A stretch of 6,175 nucleotides of DNA from Alphaproteobacteria bacterium (GCA_027489415.1 JAIXZU010000089.1:1-6175), one strand, 5' to 3'. Positions 1 through 4,775 are shown, counted from the first letter of the stretch. Notes: generated by a model not told the origin, from the letters alone. Translations and numbers: made by a program.

Positions 1-258
1 CCCCATCCACTTGCGGAACATCCGCCACCAGCCCGGCCGTTCCATCAACGGCTCATTGCCAGCCTGAGCTTCAGGAACAGAAAGCCCAGAAGGTGCGGTC
101 GGCCTCGTATGCCAAGGCTTCAGCGGGTTTTCCCGCGCTCTCAAAACCGCCGCGTAAGCCTCATCATGAGTCTTACCCTCAGCCCGCAATTTTGCATAAA
201 TCCTGCTATGTCTCCGAAAAAGCTGAAGGCCATTATCAAATATCAGCACAGGTGCCAT
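1..258 (-). CDS. Hypothetical small protein, C-terminus beyond window (array unit 1)
   Basis: An open frame of 86 codons begins at the ATG at 258 and runs off the left edge without a stop. The start is well supported: a perfect AGGAGG lies 7 nt upstream, inside the conserved 70-bp promoter/leader block. The product starts MAPVLIFDNGLQLFRRHSRI, has a basic, probably helical N-terminal half (charged stretch around residues 15-45), then a proline-rich linker (about 46-75) and a Trp/Arg-rich end (PGWWRMFRKWMG) at the window edge. I see no signal peptide and do not recognise a family. It is the most downstream visible member of three consecutive minus-strand genes with the same control region, and is separated from the next one by a strong terminator, so it is probably transcribed alone. 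The gene is convincing from SD, promoter and context; the function is unknown. Confidence 0.75.
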   Translation of the reverse strand, partial: MAPVLIFDNGLQLFRRHSRIYAKLRAEGKTHDEAYAAVLRARENPLKPWHTRPTAPSGLSVPEAQAGNEPLMERPGWWRMFRKWMG

Positions 259-265
259 CTCCGTA

Positions 266-335
266 CCTCCTAAACAGCAAAGTGTTCCGGCAAAATCGCC
301 TAAACCCTTCTATTCTGAATACATAATACCGTCAA
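266..335 (-). repeat. 70-bp promoter/leader repeat, copy A
   Basis: This is the first of three 70-bp direct copies (with 651-720 and 962-1031). It matches copy B at 66 of 70 positions and copy C at 65 of 70. It begins at the -35 box and ends exactly at the SD of the gene at 1-258, after which similarity stops. Similarity to copy B continues on the other side through the terminator at 342-370. On the minus strand it contains, in order, the -35 box, an inverted repeat TATTCAGAATA, a -10-like box, a leader of about 40 nt with two GTTTAGG motifs, and AGGAGG. Confidence 0.93.
307..335 (-). promoter_or_regulatory. Predicted sigma-70 promoter of array unit 1
   Basis: On the minus strand TTGACG (335-330) is followed by a 17-bp spacer and TAGAAG (312-307). 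The -35 box and spacing are good; the -10 box matches the consensus at 4 of 6 positions. The inverted repeat TATTCAGAATA (321-311) overlaps the upstream edge of the -10, where a repressor could act. The same arrangement recurs at all three units, which is the main support. Confidence 0.65.
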
Positions 336-341
336 CAACGC

Positions 342-370
342 AAAAAATGGCAGCCCCTCAGGGCCGCCAT
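342..370 (-). terminator. Intrinsic terminator of array unit 2
   Basis: On the minus strand ATGGCGGCCC, loop TGAG and GGGCTGCCAT form a 10-bp stem with one G-U pair, followed directly by a run of T. It lies downstream of the gene at 414-644 and about 7 nt before the -35 box of the next unit. Its loop and lower stem are nearly identical to the terminator at 727-751. Confidence 0.9.
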
Positions 371-413
371 CTCTCAAAAATCAAAGTCTGAGCGCTATCT
401 GCCACTAACCCGA

Positions 414-644
414 TTACAACGATGACGTATCAGCTTGATATGTCCTCCGTGCAGCAAGCAAGGCCTGCTGCTTGCAAAAATCATCAGGTTTACCGCTGAT
501 AAAAAGCGGATCATGGACACTTGTAGCCACAAACGCAGCATGGTCTGCCACGGAATCCGAATGTCCGGCATCCTTGGCTTCACCATAGGCGGAAACCGCA
601 ATACCTCCGTAAACGGCACCACTGGCAACTTGGTCAATCGGCAT
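414..644 (-). CDS. Hypothetical 76-residue protein (array unit 2)
   Basis: The ATG at 644 has AGGAGG 6 nt upstream, again supplied by the conserved 70-bp block, and the frame closes with TAA. The product starts MPIDQVASGAVYGGIAVSAY: a small-residue, Gly/Ala-rich N-terminus (about 6-20) that might be a short hydrophobic helix but carries no classical signal-peptide charge pattern. A polar middle with several Asp/His residues follows, then a basic helical tail around residues 58-70. One Cys is present near residue 57. I do not recognise a family and see no similarity to the proteins on either side. It has its own promoter (692-720) and terminator (342-370), so it is an independent transcription unit. 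An overlapping frame at 395-637 has no SD and is a shadow. Confidence 0.78.
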   Translation of the reverse strand: MPIDQVASGAVYGGIAVSAYGEAKDAGHSDSVADHAAFVATSVHDPLFISGKPDDFCKQQALLAARRTYQADTSSL

Positions 645-650
645 GTACCA

Positions 651-720
651 CCTCCTAAACGAAAAAGTGTTCCGGCAAAATCGCCTAAACCCTTCTATTA
701 TGAATACATAATACCGTCAA
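651..720 (-). repeat. 70-bp promoter/leader repeat, copy B
   Basis: This second copy differs from copy A at four positions: three adjacent leader bases near the SD and one base in the inverted repeat. That change makes the right half TATTCATAATA, so a longer, perfect 7-bp-arm inverted repeat appears (TATTATG, TATT, CATAATA). It ends at the SD of the gene at 414-644. Confidence 0.93.
692..720 (-). promoter_or_regulatory. Predicted sigma-70 promoter of array unit 2
   Basis: The boxes are TTGACG (720-715), a 17-bp spacer and TAGAAG (697-692) on the minus strand. An inverted repeat with 7-bp arms occupies much of the spacer and touches the -10. Transcription would start near 685, giving a leader of roughly 40 nt. 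Confidence 0.65.
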
Positions 721-726
721 TAACGC

Positions 727-751
727 AAAAAAAGCGGCCCCTCAGGGCCGC
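727..751 (-). terminator. Intrinsic terminator of array unit 3
   Basis: On the minus strand GCGGCCC, loop TGAG and GGGCCGC form a perfect 7-bp GC-rich stem followed by seven T. It closes the transcript of the gene at 782-955 and stops about 6 nt before the -35 box of unit 2, so each unit should be insulated from its neighbour. Confidence 0.93.
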
Positions 752-781
752 CTCTTTCAATCGCTCAATAACAACACGGCA

Positions 782-955
782 TCAGAACTGCGCACTATGC
801 ACCAACAGCCGAATTTTCTTATGCCGCTCCTCAGTGGGAAGAGTGTCCAGCAGAATAATGTCCTCAACCAGCTTCTTCCTCGCAGCAGCCTCCCGCTCCT
901 GCTCTCGCATATAAGCCGCTACTTCTGTGTCACTCCCGTAACCTTCCAAAGACAT
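782..955 (-). CDS. Hypothetical 57-residue charged helical protein (array unit 3)
   Basis: The start chosen is the ATG at 955, with AGGAGG 6 nt upstream inside the repeat block. An in-frame ATG at 976 would place the start upstream of that SD and is unlikely. The product starts MSLEGYGSDTEVAAYMREQE. Residues about 11-38 are dense in Glu/Arg/Lys/Ala with spaced hydrophobics, which predicts a long amphipathic helix or short coiled coil. A short turn with Pro (DTLPTEERHKK) and a second helix follow. There is no Cys, signal peptide or membrane segment. I do not recognise the family. It is the promoter-proximal end of the visible array: its control block is not preceded by the shared terminator. 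The gene is likely real from SD, promoter and terminator; the role is unknown. Confidence 0.78.
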   Translation of the reverse strand: MSLEGYGSDTEVAAYMREQEREAAARKKLVEDIILLDTLPTEERHKKIRLLVHSAQF

Positions 956-961
956 TCCAGT

Positions 962-1031
962 CCTCCTAAACAGCAAAGTGTTCCGGCAAAATCGCCTAAT
1001 CCCTTCTATTCTGAATACAAAACGCAGTCAA
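962..1031 (-). repeat. 70-bp promoter/leader repeat, copy C
   Basis: This third copy has five differences from copy A, four of them between the -35 box and the inverted repeat. It ends at the SD of the gene at 782-955. Similarity to the other copies stops at the -35 box: the sequence further upstream (1032-1135) is unrelated to the terminator found at the other two junctions, so this is probably one end of the array. Confidence 0.92.
1003..1031 (-). promoter_or_regulatory. Predicted sigma-70 promoter of array unit 3
   Basis: The boxes are TTGACT (1031-1026), a 17-bp spacer and TAGAAG (1008-1003) on the minus strand. The perfect inverted repeat TATTCAGAATA (1017-1007) is kept although the rest of the spacer has diverged from copies A and B, which suggests that it matters. 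Confidence 0.62.
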
Positions 1032-1050
1032 CTCAAAGAAAATGAACTTA

Positions 1051-1074
1051 AAAGACGATAAGCTGAGTATCAGC
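1051..1074 (-). terminator. Weak hairpin downstream of the oxidoreductase
   Basis: On the minus strand GCTGA, TAC, TCAGC forms a 5-bp hairpin followed by TTATCGTCTTTT, which is only loosely T-rich. It is the only terminator-like structure I see between the stop at 1152 and unit 3. It may be a weak terminator or chance; the rest of 1032-1135 shows nothing recognisable. Confidence 0.3.
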
Positions 1075-1135
1075 AACGCCCACCCCTACCGACTAAGCCC
1101 TCCCAAGCAAAGCGGCGCAGTTCCTCGGTGAAACC

Positions 1136-1163
1136 TGTTCACTGTCAACTGTTAACTGTTCAC
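1136..1163 (-). repeat. Four tandem 7-mers overlapping the oxidoreductase stop codon
   Basis: On the minus strand the units are GTGAACA, GTTAACA, GTTGACA and GTGAACA (consensus GTKRACA). The first two units hold the last codons and the TAA stop of the 1152-3317 gene; the remainder is non-coding. Confidence 0.85.
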
Positions 1164-3317
1164 TCTCACAGTTTCCCCCGTCTCAATACTCTCCGCCGCC
1201 CAAAGCGTCACGCGGCTGCTCTCACAAAGCTCCGCCACACTGGGAATCTCACCGGACTCCTGCATCGCCCCCACCCAAGCCACAAGCGCCTCACTCTGCC
1301 CCTTCTCCTGCCCCCGCCACATCGGCTTCTTGTAAAGGCAACGCTTCCGCCCATTCACAGCCCAAGTCGTGCTCATGTAGTTATCCATAACCCCAATCGC
1401 ACCGCCACCAAACACCTCAACGCGTTCTTTAGCTTGGGAAGCATCCCCCTCACTCGAATAGAACACCGTCCCCACACTCCCGTCCGAGAACCTGAGCGTA
1501 ATCACATAATCATCCTGCCCAGCCCCCTGCACAGCATGCACACTCTCCAACACCGCCTTGGCTACCTGGCTACCCGGTTCCTGGCTACCTAGCAGCCAAA
1601 CACACAAATCCGTAAAGTGGCAAACCTCACCCAGAAGCCGTCCACCGCCCTCGTCACTCTGCTGCCAACCACCATCTTCCAGCCGTCCCGCATTCACACG
1701 TACCAAAACCTGCTTAGGCCCGCTCACCGCGCTCAGTTTGTCCTTCAACGGAACCAGCGCAGGGCTAAACCGGCGGTTAAACCCAACCATCAGCGCCTTG
1801 CCACTCGCATTCGCCGCTTTTTCCACTTTCGCAATGTCATCCATGGTCAAAGCCAGCGGCTTTTCCACCCACACATGCTTACCCGCACTCAGGGCCTGAA
1901 TCGCCTGCGCCGCATGGGCATTATGCCGCGTCATAATCATCACCGCATCGGTGCCCTTGTCCTTCCAAATCGCGTCCGCATCACTTACCGCAAACCCAAC
2001 ATCGTACTTGGCGGCTACGTGGGCACTGCTCAACCCACCCTTGCTCACCACACCCCGCAATTCCACATTCGCCATCTTCGCCAAACGCGGCAACATCACA
2101 CTCCGCGCATAACCCCCAACCCCCAGCAAACTCACCCCAACCTTACCCTCAATCTTCGGCGCAGCCGCAGCCTTTGGTTCCTTGGTTCCTCTGGTTCCTG
2201 GTTCCTGATACGCCAGTATAACCCCCAAACAAGGCAACCCCTTCGCAATCAACTCATACCCCTTCAACGCTTCCTCCAGCTTGAAGGTATGGGTCGTCAG
2301 CAAATCAACTTTCAGCTTGCCGCAGCCCATCAGCCGCACCACTTCACCAAGGTTCTCGCGCTCGGTCCACGGCACGAAACCAACCGGATAACTCATCCCC
2401 TGCACTTCAAACGCAGGGTCATAGCGCCCCGGCCCGTAACTACGGGAAACCCGCACCGTCAGCTCTTTTTTCATGTAAGTCGCGTAGGGGAAACGCGTCC
2501 CCACCTTGCCCACTAAAATCACGGTCGCACGGTCCCGCGCCCATTCCGCCGCCTGCTCAATCGGGCCGTCACTGTCGGTTGCGGCACAAATCAGAATTGC
2601 ATCAAACCCCCGCCCATCCGTAAACTGCTTCCACCCTTCAGCCAGCGCGGAAGGCCCCACCGCCCACTGCGCCCCGCCCTGCCGCGCCAACATGCAGCGC
2701 TCAAGGTTCGGGTCAACCGCTGCCACTCTGGCCCCTGCCGCCGCCGCCAGTTGGGCCACAAGCTGCCCCACCAGCCCCAACCCCACCACTAAAACCCTGT
2801 CCCCCAGCTTCACATCAGCATTCCGCACACCATGCAACGCAATCGAAGCCAGCGTCGCATAGCACCCCTGGCTATAAGCCACCCCTTCCGGCAGCTTCAC
2901 ACACAAATTACGCGGCACCGCATTCACTTCCGCGTGGTTCGCCTGTCCAGCCCCCGCCACAGCCACACGGTCACCAATCGCAAACTCATGCGCTACACCG
3001 GCACCCACACCAATCACCTCACCCGCCGCGCTGTAACCCAGCGGCATCGGCTCTTCCAACCGCGCAAACACACTGCTCAGCGTGTCCACCACGCCGTCAC
3101 GCTGCATTTTGTTAATCACTTTGGAAGCCAGGTCCGGCCGCTCCTTCGCCTTCCCCACAAGGCTCTTTCCCGCAAATTCCATCATCATCCGCTCAGTGCC
3201 CGCACTAATCAAACTTGCCTGAGTCCTCACCAGCACTTCCATCCGCCCCACACTGGGGGTAGGCACGTCCCTAAGCTCCACTTTGCCGCTCCGCAAATTC
3301 TGCACAACCTGTTTCAT
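1152..3317 (-). CDS. Two-domain oxidoreductase (zinc-ADH-like + Gfo/Idh/MocA)
   Basis: This 721-residue fusion joins two NAD(P)-binding enzymes. Residues 1-370 are a medium-chain alcohol-dehydrogenase-like half: a GroES-like part, then a Rossmann fold with VLVVGLGLVGQLVAQL near 175-190 and an acidic end at VDP (201-203). The usual catalytic-zinc Cys is replaced in LISAGTER (36-43), and the four-Cys structural zinc lobe is absent, as in other bi-domain members. A linker (about 371-391) leads to a Gfo/Idh/MocA half with VSLLGVGGYARS near 395-406, the EKP motif (485-487), and GGGRLLGEVCHFTDL (557-571) carrying the family His and Asp. The family is typical of surface-polysaccharide loci and the substrate is probably a nucleotide-linked sugar, but I cannot name the reaction. 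The ATG at 3317 fits the family N-terminus and has GGAG about 10 nt upstream, a somewhat weak SD. The linker and one segment of the second domain are encoded by tandem repeats. Confidence 0.93.
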   Translation of the reverse strand: MKQVVQNLRSGKVELRDVPTPSVGRMEVLVRTQASLISAGTERMMMEFAGKSLVGKAKERPDLASKVINKMQRDGVVDTLSSVFARLEEPMPLGYSAAGEVIGVGAGVAHEFAIGDRVAVAGAGQANHAEVNAVPRNLCVKLPEGVAYSQGCYATLASIALHGVRNADVKLGDRVLVVGLGLVGQLVAQLAAAAGARVAAVDPNLERCMLARQGGAQWAVGPSALAEGWKQFTDGRGFDAILICAATDSDGPIEQAAEWARDRATVILVGKVGTRFPYATYMKKELTVRVSRSYGPGRYDPAFEVQGMSYPVGFVPWTERENLGEVVRLMGCGKLKVDLLTTHTFKLEEALKGYELIAKGLPCLGVILAYQEPGTRGTKEPKAAAAPKIEGKVGVSLLGVGGYARSVMLPRLAKMANVELRGVVSKGGLSSAHVAAKYDVGFAVSDADAIWKDKGTDAVMIMTRHNAHAAQAIQALSAGKHVWVEKPLALTMDDIAKVEKAANASGKALMVGFNRRFSPALVPLKDKLSAVSGPKQVLVRVNAGRLEDGGWQQSDEGGGRLLGEVCHFTDLCVWLLGSQEPGSQVAKAVLESVHAVQGAGQDDYVITLRFSDGSVGTVFYSSEGDASQAKERVEVFGGGAIGVMDNYMSTTWAVNGRKRCLYKKPMWRGQEKGQSEALVAWVGAMQESGEIPSVAELCESSRVTLWAAESIETGETVRVNS
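1559..1589 (-). repeat. In-frame 7-8 bp tandem repeat inside the MocA-like domain
   Basis: On the + strand the units are TGGCTACC, TGGCTACC, CGGTTCC and TGGCTACC, mixing an 8-bp and a 7-bp period. They are translated on the minus strand as GSQEPGSQVA (residues 577-586) between the HFTDLCVWL segment and the next beta strands, a probable surface loop. Confidence 0.8.
2174..2206 (-). repeat. Tandem GGTTCC repeat encoding the inter-domain linker
   Basis: Four copies of GGTTCC(T), spaced 7-9 bp, are read on the minus strand as QEPGTRGTKEPK (residues 371-382). This is exactly the junction between the ADH-like and MocA-like halves. Confidence 0.85.
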
Positions 3318-3442
3318 AGGGGGAAAACTCCAAAATTTCTGTCAAAACCAATGCGCCACCCTACCCCAACGGCGTCCCACCGTAAATAAACCCCCTCTAT
3401 CCCCACCCCGAAAATCGCCCAAATCCGCCGCACCCCGCCACC

Positions 3443-3471
3443 TTGACACCTCCGCAATGTATACATATACT
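3443..3471 (+). promoter_or_regulatory. Strong sigma-70 promoter for the HTH-like gene pair
   Basis: TTGACA (3443-3448, perfect), a 17-bp spacer and TATACT (3466-3471, 5 of 6) precede the gene at 3517 by about 45 bp. It fires divergently from the oxidoreductase start at 3317. No clear promoter for the oxidoreductase is visible in 3318-3442. Confidence 0.88.
3459..3470 (+). promoter_or_regulatory. Putative operator GTATACATATAC over the -10 box
   Basis: The arms GTATA and TATAC flank a central CA, giving a perfect inverted repeat that covers nearly all of the -10 box. The preceding bases also make an overlapping 10-bp palindrome ATGTATACAT (3457-3466). The identical 12-mer recurs at 4310-4321. 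A dimeric repressor bound here would block transcription, and the HTH-like products nearby are the obvious candidates (inference). Confidence 0.6.
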
Positions 3472-3516
3472 CCCGCCCCAATACCCACCTCGTCTTTTCA
3501 AAAAAGGAGAACTGGC

Positions 3517-3846
3517 ATGTCTACCCTGAAAAAAGACCTCGCCGACATCATCCTCAACAAAGGCCTCACCGGCTTTATCGCGTACATTGACGACATCGAC
3601 GAACGCGACACCCAGAGCACCGACCCGGAATTCATCCTGACCAAGGAAGAACTCATCTTCCTCACCTACGTCGCCACCAAGCATTTTGGTGTGGATGCCA
3701 ACCAGGTCGCCCGCCTCGTCGATGCCAACCCGGAAATGAACCGTTTCTGGCCGGACCGTGAACTTACTCAGACCGAGTTCTACGCCGTCTTCTATCACCT
3801 CCAGGCTGATGTGAAGAACACAGCCGCCGCGCTGGCCAAGCAGTAA
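3517..3846 (+). CDS. Small HTH-like protein, 109 residues (paralogue 1)
   Basis: The ATG at 3517 has AAGGAG 7 nt upstream and follows the strong promoter at 3443-3471. The longer in-frame extension upstream crosses the promoter and is rejected. The product is acidic in its first half (DDIDERDTQ around 25-33), with helices around 5-25 and 42-57. Residues about 48-95 can be aligned by eye with the two following proteins: FLTYVATKHFGVDANQVARL, then a spacer and RFW (76-78), against LLNYM..KIDAAELSKQL and KW in the gene at 4366. This suggests a diverged helix-turn-helix-like core, although it is the weakest match of the three and I do not recognise a named family. There is no Cys, signal peptide or membrane segment. 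It is probably co-transcribed with the gene at 3893 (46 bp apart, with a hairpin between). Confidence 0.85.
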   Translation: MSTLKKDLADIILNKGLTGFIAYIDDIDERDTQSTDPEFILTKEELIFLTYVATKHFGVDANQVARLVDANPEMNRFWPDRELTQTEFYAVFYHLQADVKNTAAALAKQ

Positions 3847-3852
3847 CCTCCC

Positions 3853-3872
3853 AACCCCGCGCAAGCGGGGTT
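3853..3872 (+). terminator. Intercistronic hairpin (attenuator or processing/stability element)
   Basis: AACCCCGC, loop GCAA and GCGGGGTT form a perfect 8-bp stem closed by a GNRA-type loop. It is followed by TACTTCTTC, with no real T-run, and the SD of the next gene starts 8 nt later. Partial termination or protection of the upstream mRNA, giving more of the first product than the second, is plausible. Confidence 0.6.
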
Positions 3873-3892
3873 ACTTCTTCAAGGAGCCGCCC

Positions 3893-4234
3893 ATGCCATC
3901 CCTCGCCATCCTGCCCGAACTCTCGGACCACCTCTACCAATGCCACCGGGACGAAATCCTCCTCCCGCTCCTCGAAGCGATCGAGAACTACAACCCGGAA
4001 ACCCGCGTGGGCATCCAAAAGCTGCTCACCATAGCTATCATCGATGCCGGCATCACGCCCAAGCAACTCTGCACGGAACTCGCCGTCCACCGCGCCAGCA
4101 TTTCCAAATGGAGCCGTGGCCACCACGTGCCCTTCAAGCCCATGTGCCACAAACTGAAAGCGGTTCTCTGGCGGCAAGTCTACAACTGCCTCCAGCCGGA
4201 CGACCAGCTCGCCCGCGCCCGCCGCGCCAACTAA
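3893..4234 (+). CDS. Small XRE/Cro-like helix-turn-helix protein, 113 residues (paralogue 2)
   Basis: The ATG at 3893 has AAGGAG 6 nt upstream. Residues about 52-92 fit the XRE/Cro pattern: AGITPKQLCTELAVHRASIS as helix-turn-helix, then KWSRGHHVPF, matching the family's W..G...P, then a further helix (MCHKLKAVL). The N-terminal part contains IENYNPETRVGIQKLL (30-45), which recurs as LEGYNPASAKGFNTLL in the gene at 4366, so the two are paralogues beyond the HTH. The C-terminus is Arg-rich. The likely role is a small DNA-binding regulator; whether it represses its own promoter is inference from the inverted repeat at 3459-3470. It forms the second gene of a two-gene transcript closed by the terminator at 4252-4279. 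Three Cys residues (17, 60 and 85) plus Cys99 are present without a metal-site spacing I recognise. Confidence 0.88.
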   Translation: MPSLAILPELSDHLYQCHRDEILLPLLEAIENYNPETRVGIQKLLTIAIIDAGITPKQLCTELAVHRASISKWSRGHHVPFKPMCHKLKAVLWRQVYNCLQPDDQLARARRAN

Positions 4235-4251
4235 GGCACCAACTGAATACG

Positions 4252-4279
4252 AAAAACGCTACGAAAGTGGCGTTTTTTT
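4252..4279 (+). terminator. Intrinsic terminator after the first HTH-like pair
   Basis: AAAAACGCTAC, loop GAAA and GTGGCGTTTTT form an 11-bp stem (one G-U pair) that ends in seven T. It lies 17 bp after the stop at 4234 and just before the next promoter. Confidence 0.93.
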
Positions 4280-4290
4280 GTCCCCGCAGT

Positions 4291-4322
4291 TTGACAATTT
4301 CAACCATTAGTATACATATACC
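4291..4322 (+). promoter_or_regulatory. Promoter region of the third HTH-like gene
   Basis: A perfect TTGACA (4291-4296) is clear, but the -10 is ambiguous: TATACA at 4311 gives a 14-bp spacer and TATACC at 4317 a 20-bp spacer. Either non-optimal spacing or an activator requirement is possible. The placement between a terminator and a gene supports a promoter. Confidence 0.6.
4310..4321 (+). promoter_or_regulatory. Putative operator GTATACATATAC, second copy
   Basis: This is the identical 12-bp inverted repeat (GTATA, CA, TATAC) found at 3459-3470, again lying over the -10 region. Flanking bases differ between the two sites, so the conservation is confined to the symmetrical element. Confidence 0.6.
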
Positions 4323-4365
4323 CTATTAGCACCACCTCCCTCCCTCCGTTTTGAAAGGCATACCC

Positions 4366-4728
4366 ATGTCCGTAAAATCTCCCTACAAGCCGCGCAACGC
4401 GAACACGGAATCCCCCGAAAAGCCTCAACGTATCTTCGGCTCGGAAGCCTCCCGTGCCGCCGTCGAGGCCCTCAAAGCCAACCCCGCGAAGCTGGACGAA
4501 TGCCAGAACCAGTTGGAAGGCTACAATCCCGCAAGCGCAAAGGGTTTCAACACGCTCCTTAACTACATGGAGCGCGTCATGAAAATCGACGCCGCCGAAC
4601 TCAGCAAACAACTGGGATATTCCCAGAAGGAAATCGATAAGTGGATGGAGCCGGAAGGCCACCCACCCAACTCGCTCATCCGAGAACGCATCAAAACATA
4701 CGCCCTCCGTCGCCTGACGAAAGGCTGA
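4366..4728 (+). CDS. Small HTH-like protein, 120 residues (paralogue 3)
   Basis: The ATG at 4366 follows GAAAGG by 7 nt. A TTG at 4351 lies upstream of that SD and is rejected as start. Residues 1-25 are a basic, Pro/Ser/Asn-rich and probably disordered tail. Residues about 50-65 carry LEGYNPASAKGFNTLL, shared with the gene at 3893. Residues about 73-93 (KIDAAELSKQLGYSQKEIDK followed by W) resemble a helix-turn-helix, then EPEGHPP and an Arg/Lys-rich helix (RERIKTYALRRL). The W..EG..P spacing is like XRE proteins but with an extra residue. It is probably a DNA-binding regulator with its own promoter and terminator. Its control region shares an inverted repeat with the first transcript, so common regulation is likely. 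It is less certain as an XRE protein than its upstream paralogue. Confidence 0.88.
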   Translation: MSVKSPYKPRNANTESPEKPQRIFGSEASRAAVEALKANPAKLDECQNQLEGYNPASAKGFNTLLNYMERVMKIDAAELSKQLGYSQKEIDKWMEPEGHPPNSLIRERIKTYALRRLTKG

Positions 4729-4749
4729 AGCCTCACCATCCCGAATCGC

Positions 4750-4775
4750 AAAAGCCCCCGTCACAGGGGGCTTTT
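4750..4775 (+). terminator. Intrinsic terminator, possibly bidirectional
   Basis: AAAAGCCCCC, loop GTCACA and GGGGGCTTTT form a perfect 10-bp stem with A and T tracts on both sides. It follows the stop at 4728 by 21 bp. Because it is symmetrical it could also stop the converging minus-strand transcript that ends at 4858. Confidence 0.93.

Noticed and set aside
266..306. Riboswitch in the conserved leader
   Set aside because: The leader is about 40 nt, has only a minor GGCG/UGCC hairpin, and contains no complement to the SD, so no switching structure is evident.
395..637. Alternative 80-codon minus frame overlapping array unit 2
   Set aside because: It has no SD at its start, while the frame starting at 644 is placed exactly behind the conserved AGGAGG.
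266..1031. Integron gene-cassette array with attC sites
   Set aside because: CCTAAAC motifs in the repeats superficially resemble attC core sites, but both copies point the same way, there is no imperfectly paired attC stem, and each unit has its own promoter and terminator, unlike integron cassettes.
266..1031. CRISPR array
   Set aside because: There are only three 70-bp repeats, not palindromic as a whole, separated by coding genes of different length.
1143..1149. TTGACA within the 7-mer repeat as a promoter for the small-gene array
   Set aside because: No -10 box follows at 15-19 bp, and the sequence is explained as a unit of the tandem repeat.
3340..3345. TTGACA-like -35 box just upstream of the oxidoreductase start
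   Set aside because: It is too close to the ATG at 3317 to leave room for a -10 box, start site and SD, and no -10 sequence is present at the right distance.
1128..3389. Long + strand open frames opposite the oxidoreductase, up to 299 codons
   Set aside because: They overlap a full-length gene with clear family motifs, lack good SD sites, and translate to low-complexity His/Pro/Arg-rich sequence typical of antisense shadows.
3397..4177. Minus-strand frames of 155 and 137 codons opposite the HTH-like genes
   Set aside because: The plus-strand genes have SD, promoter, terminators and mutual similarity; the minus frames have none of these and cross the promoter at 3443-3471.
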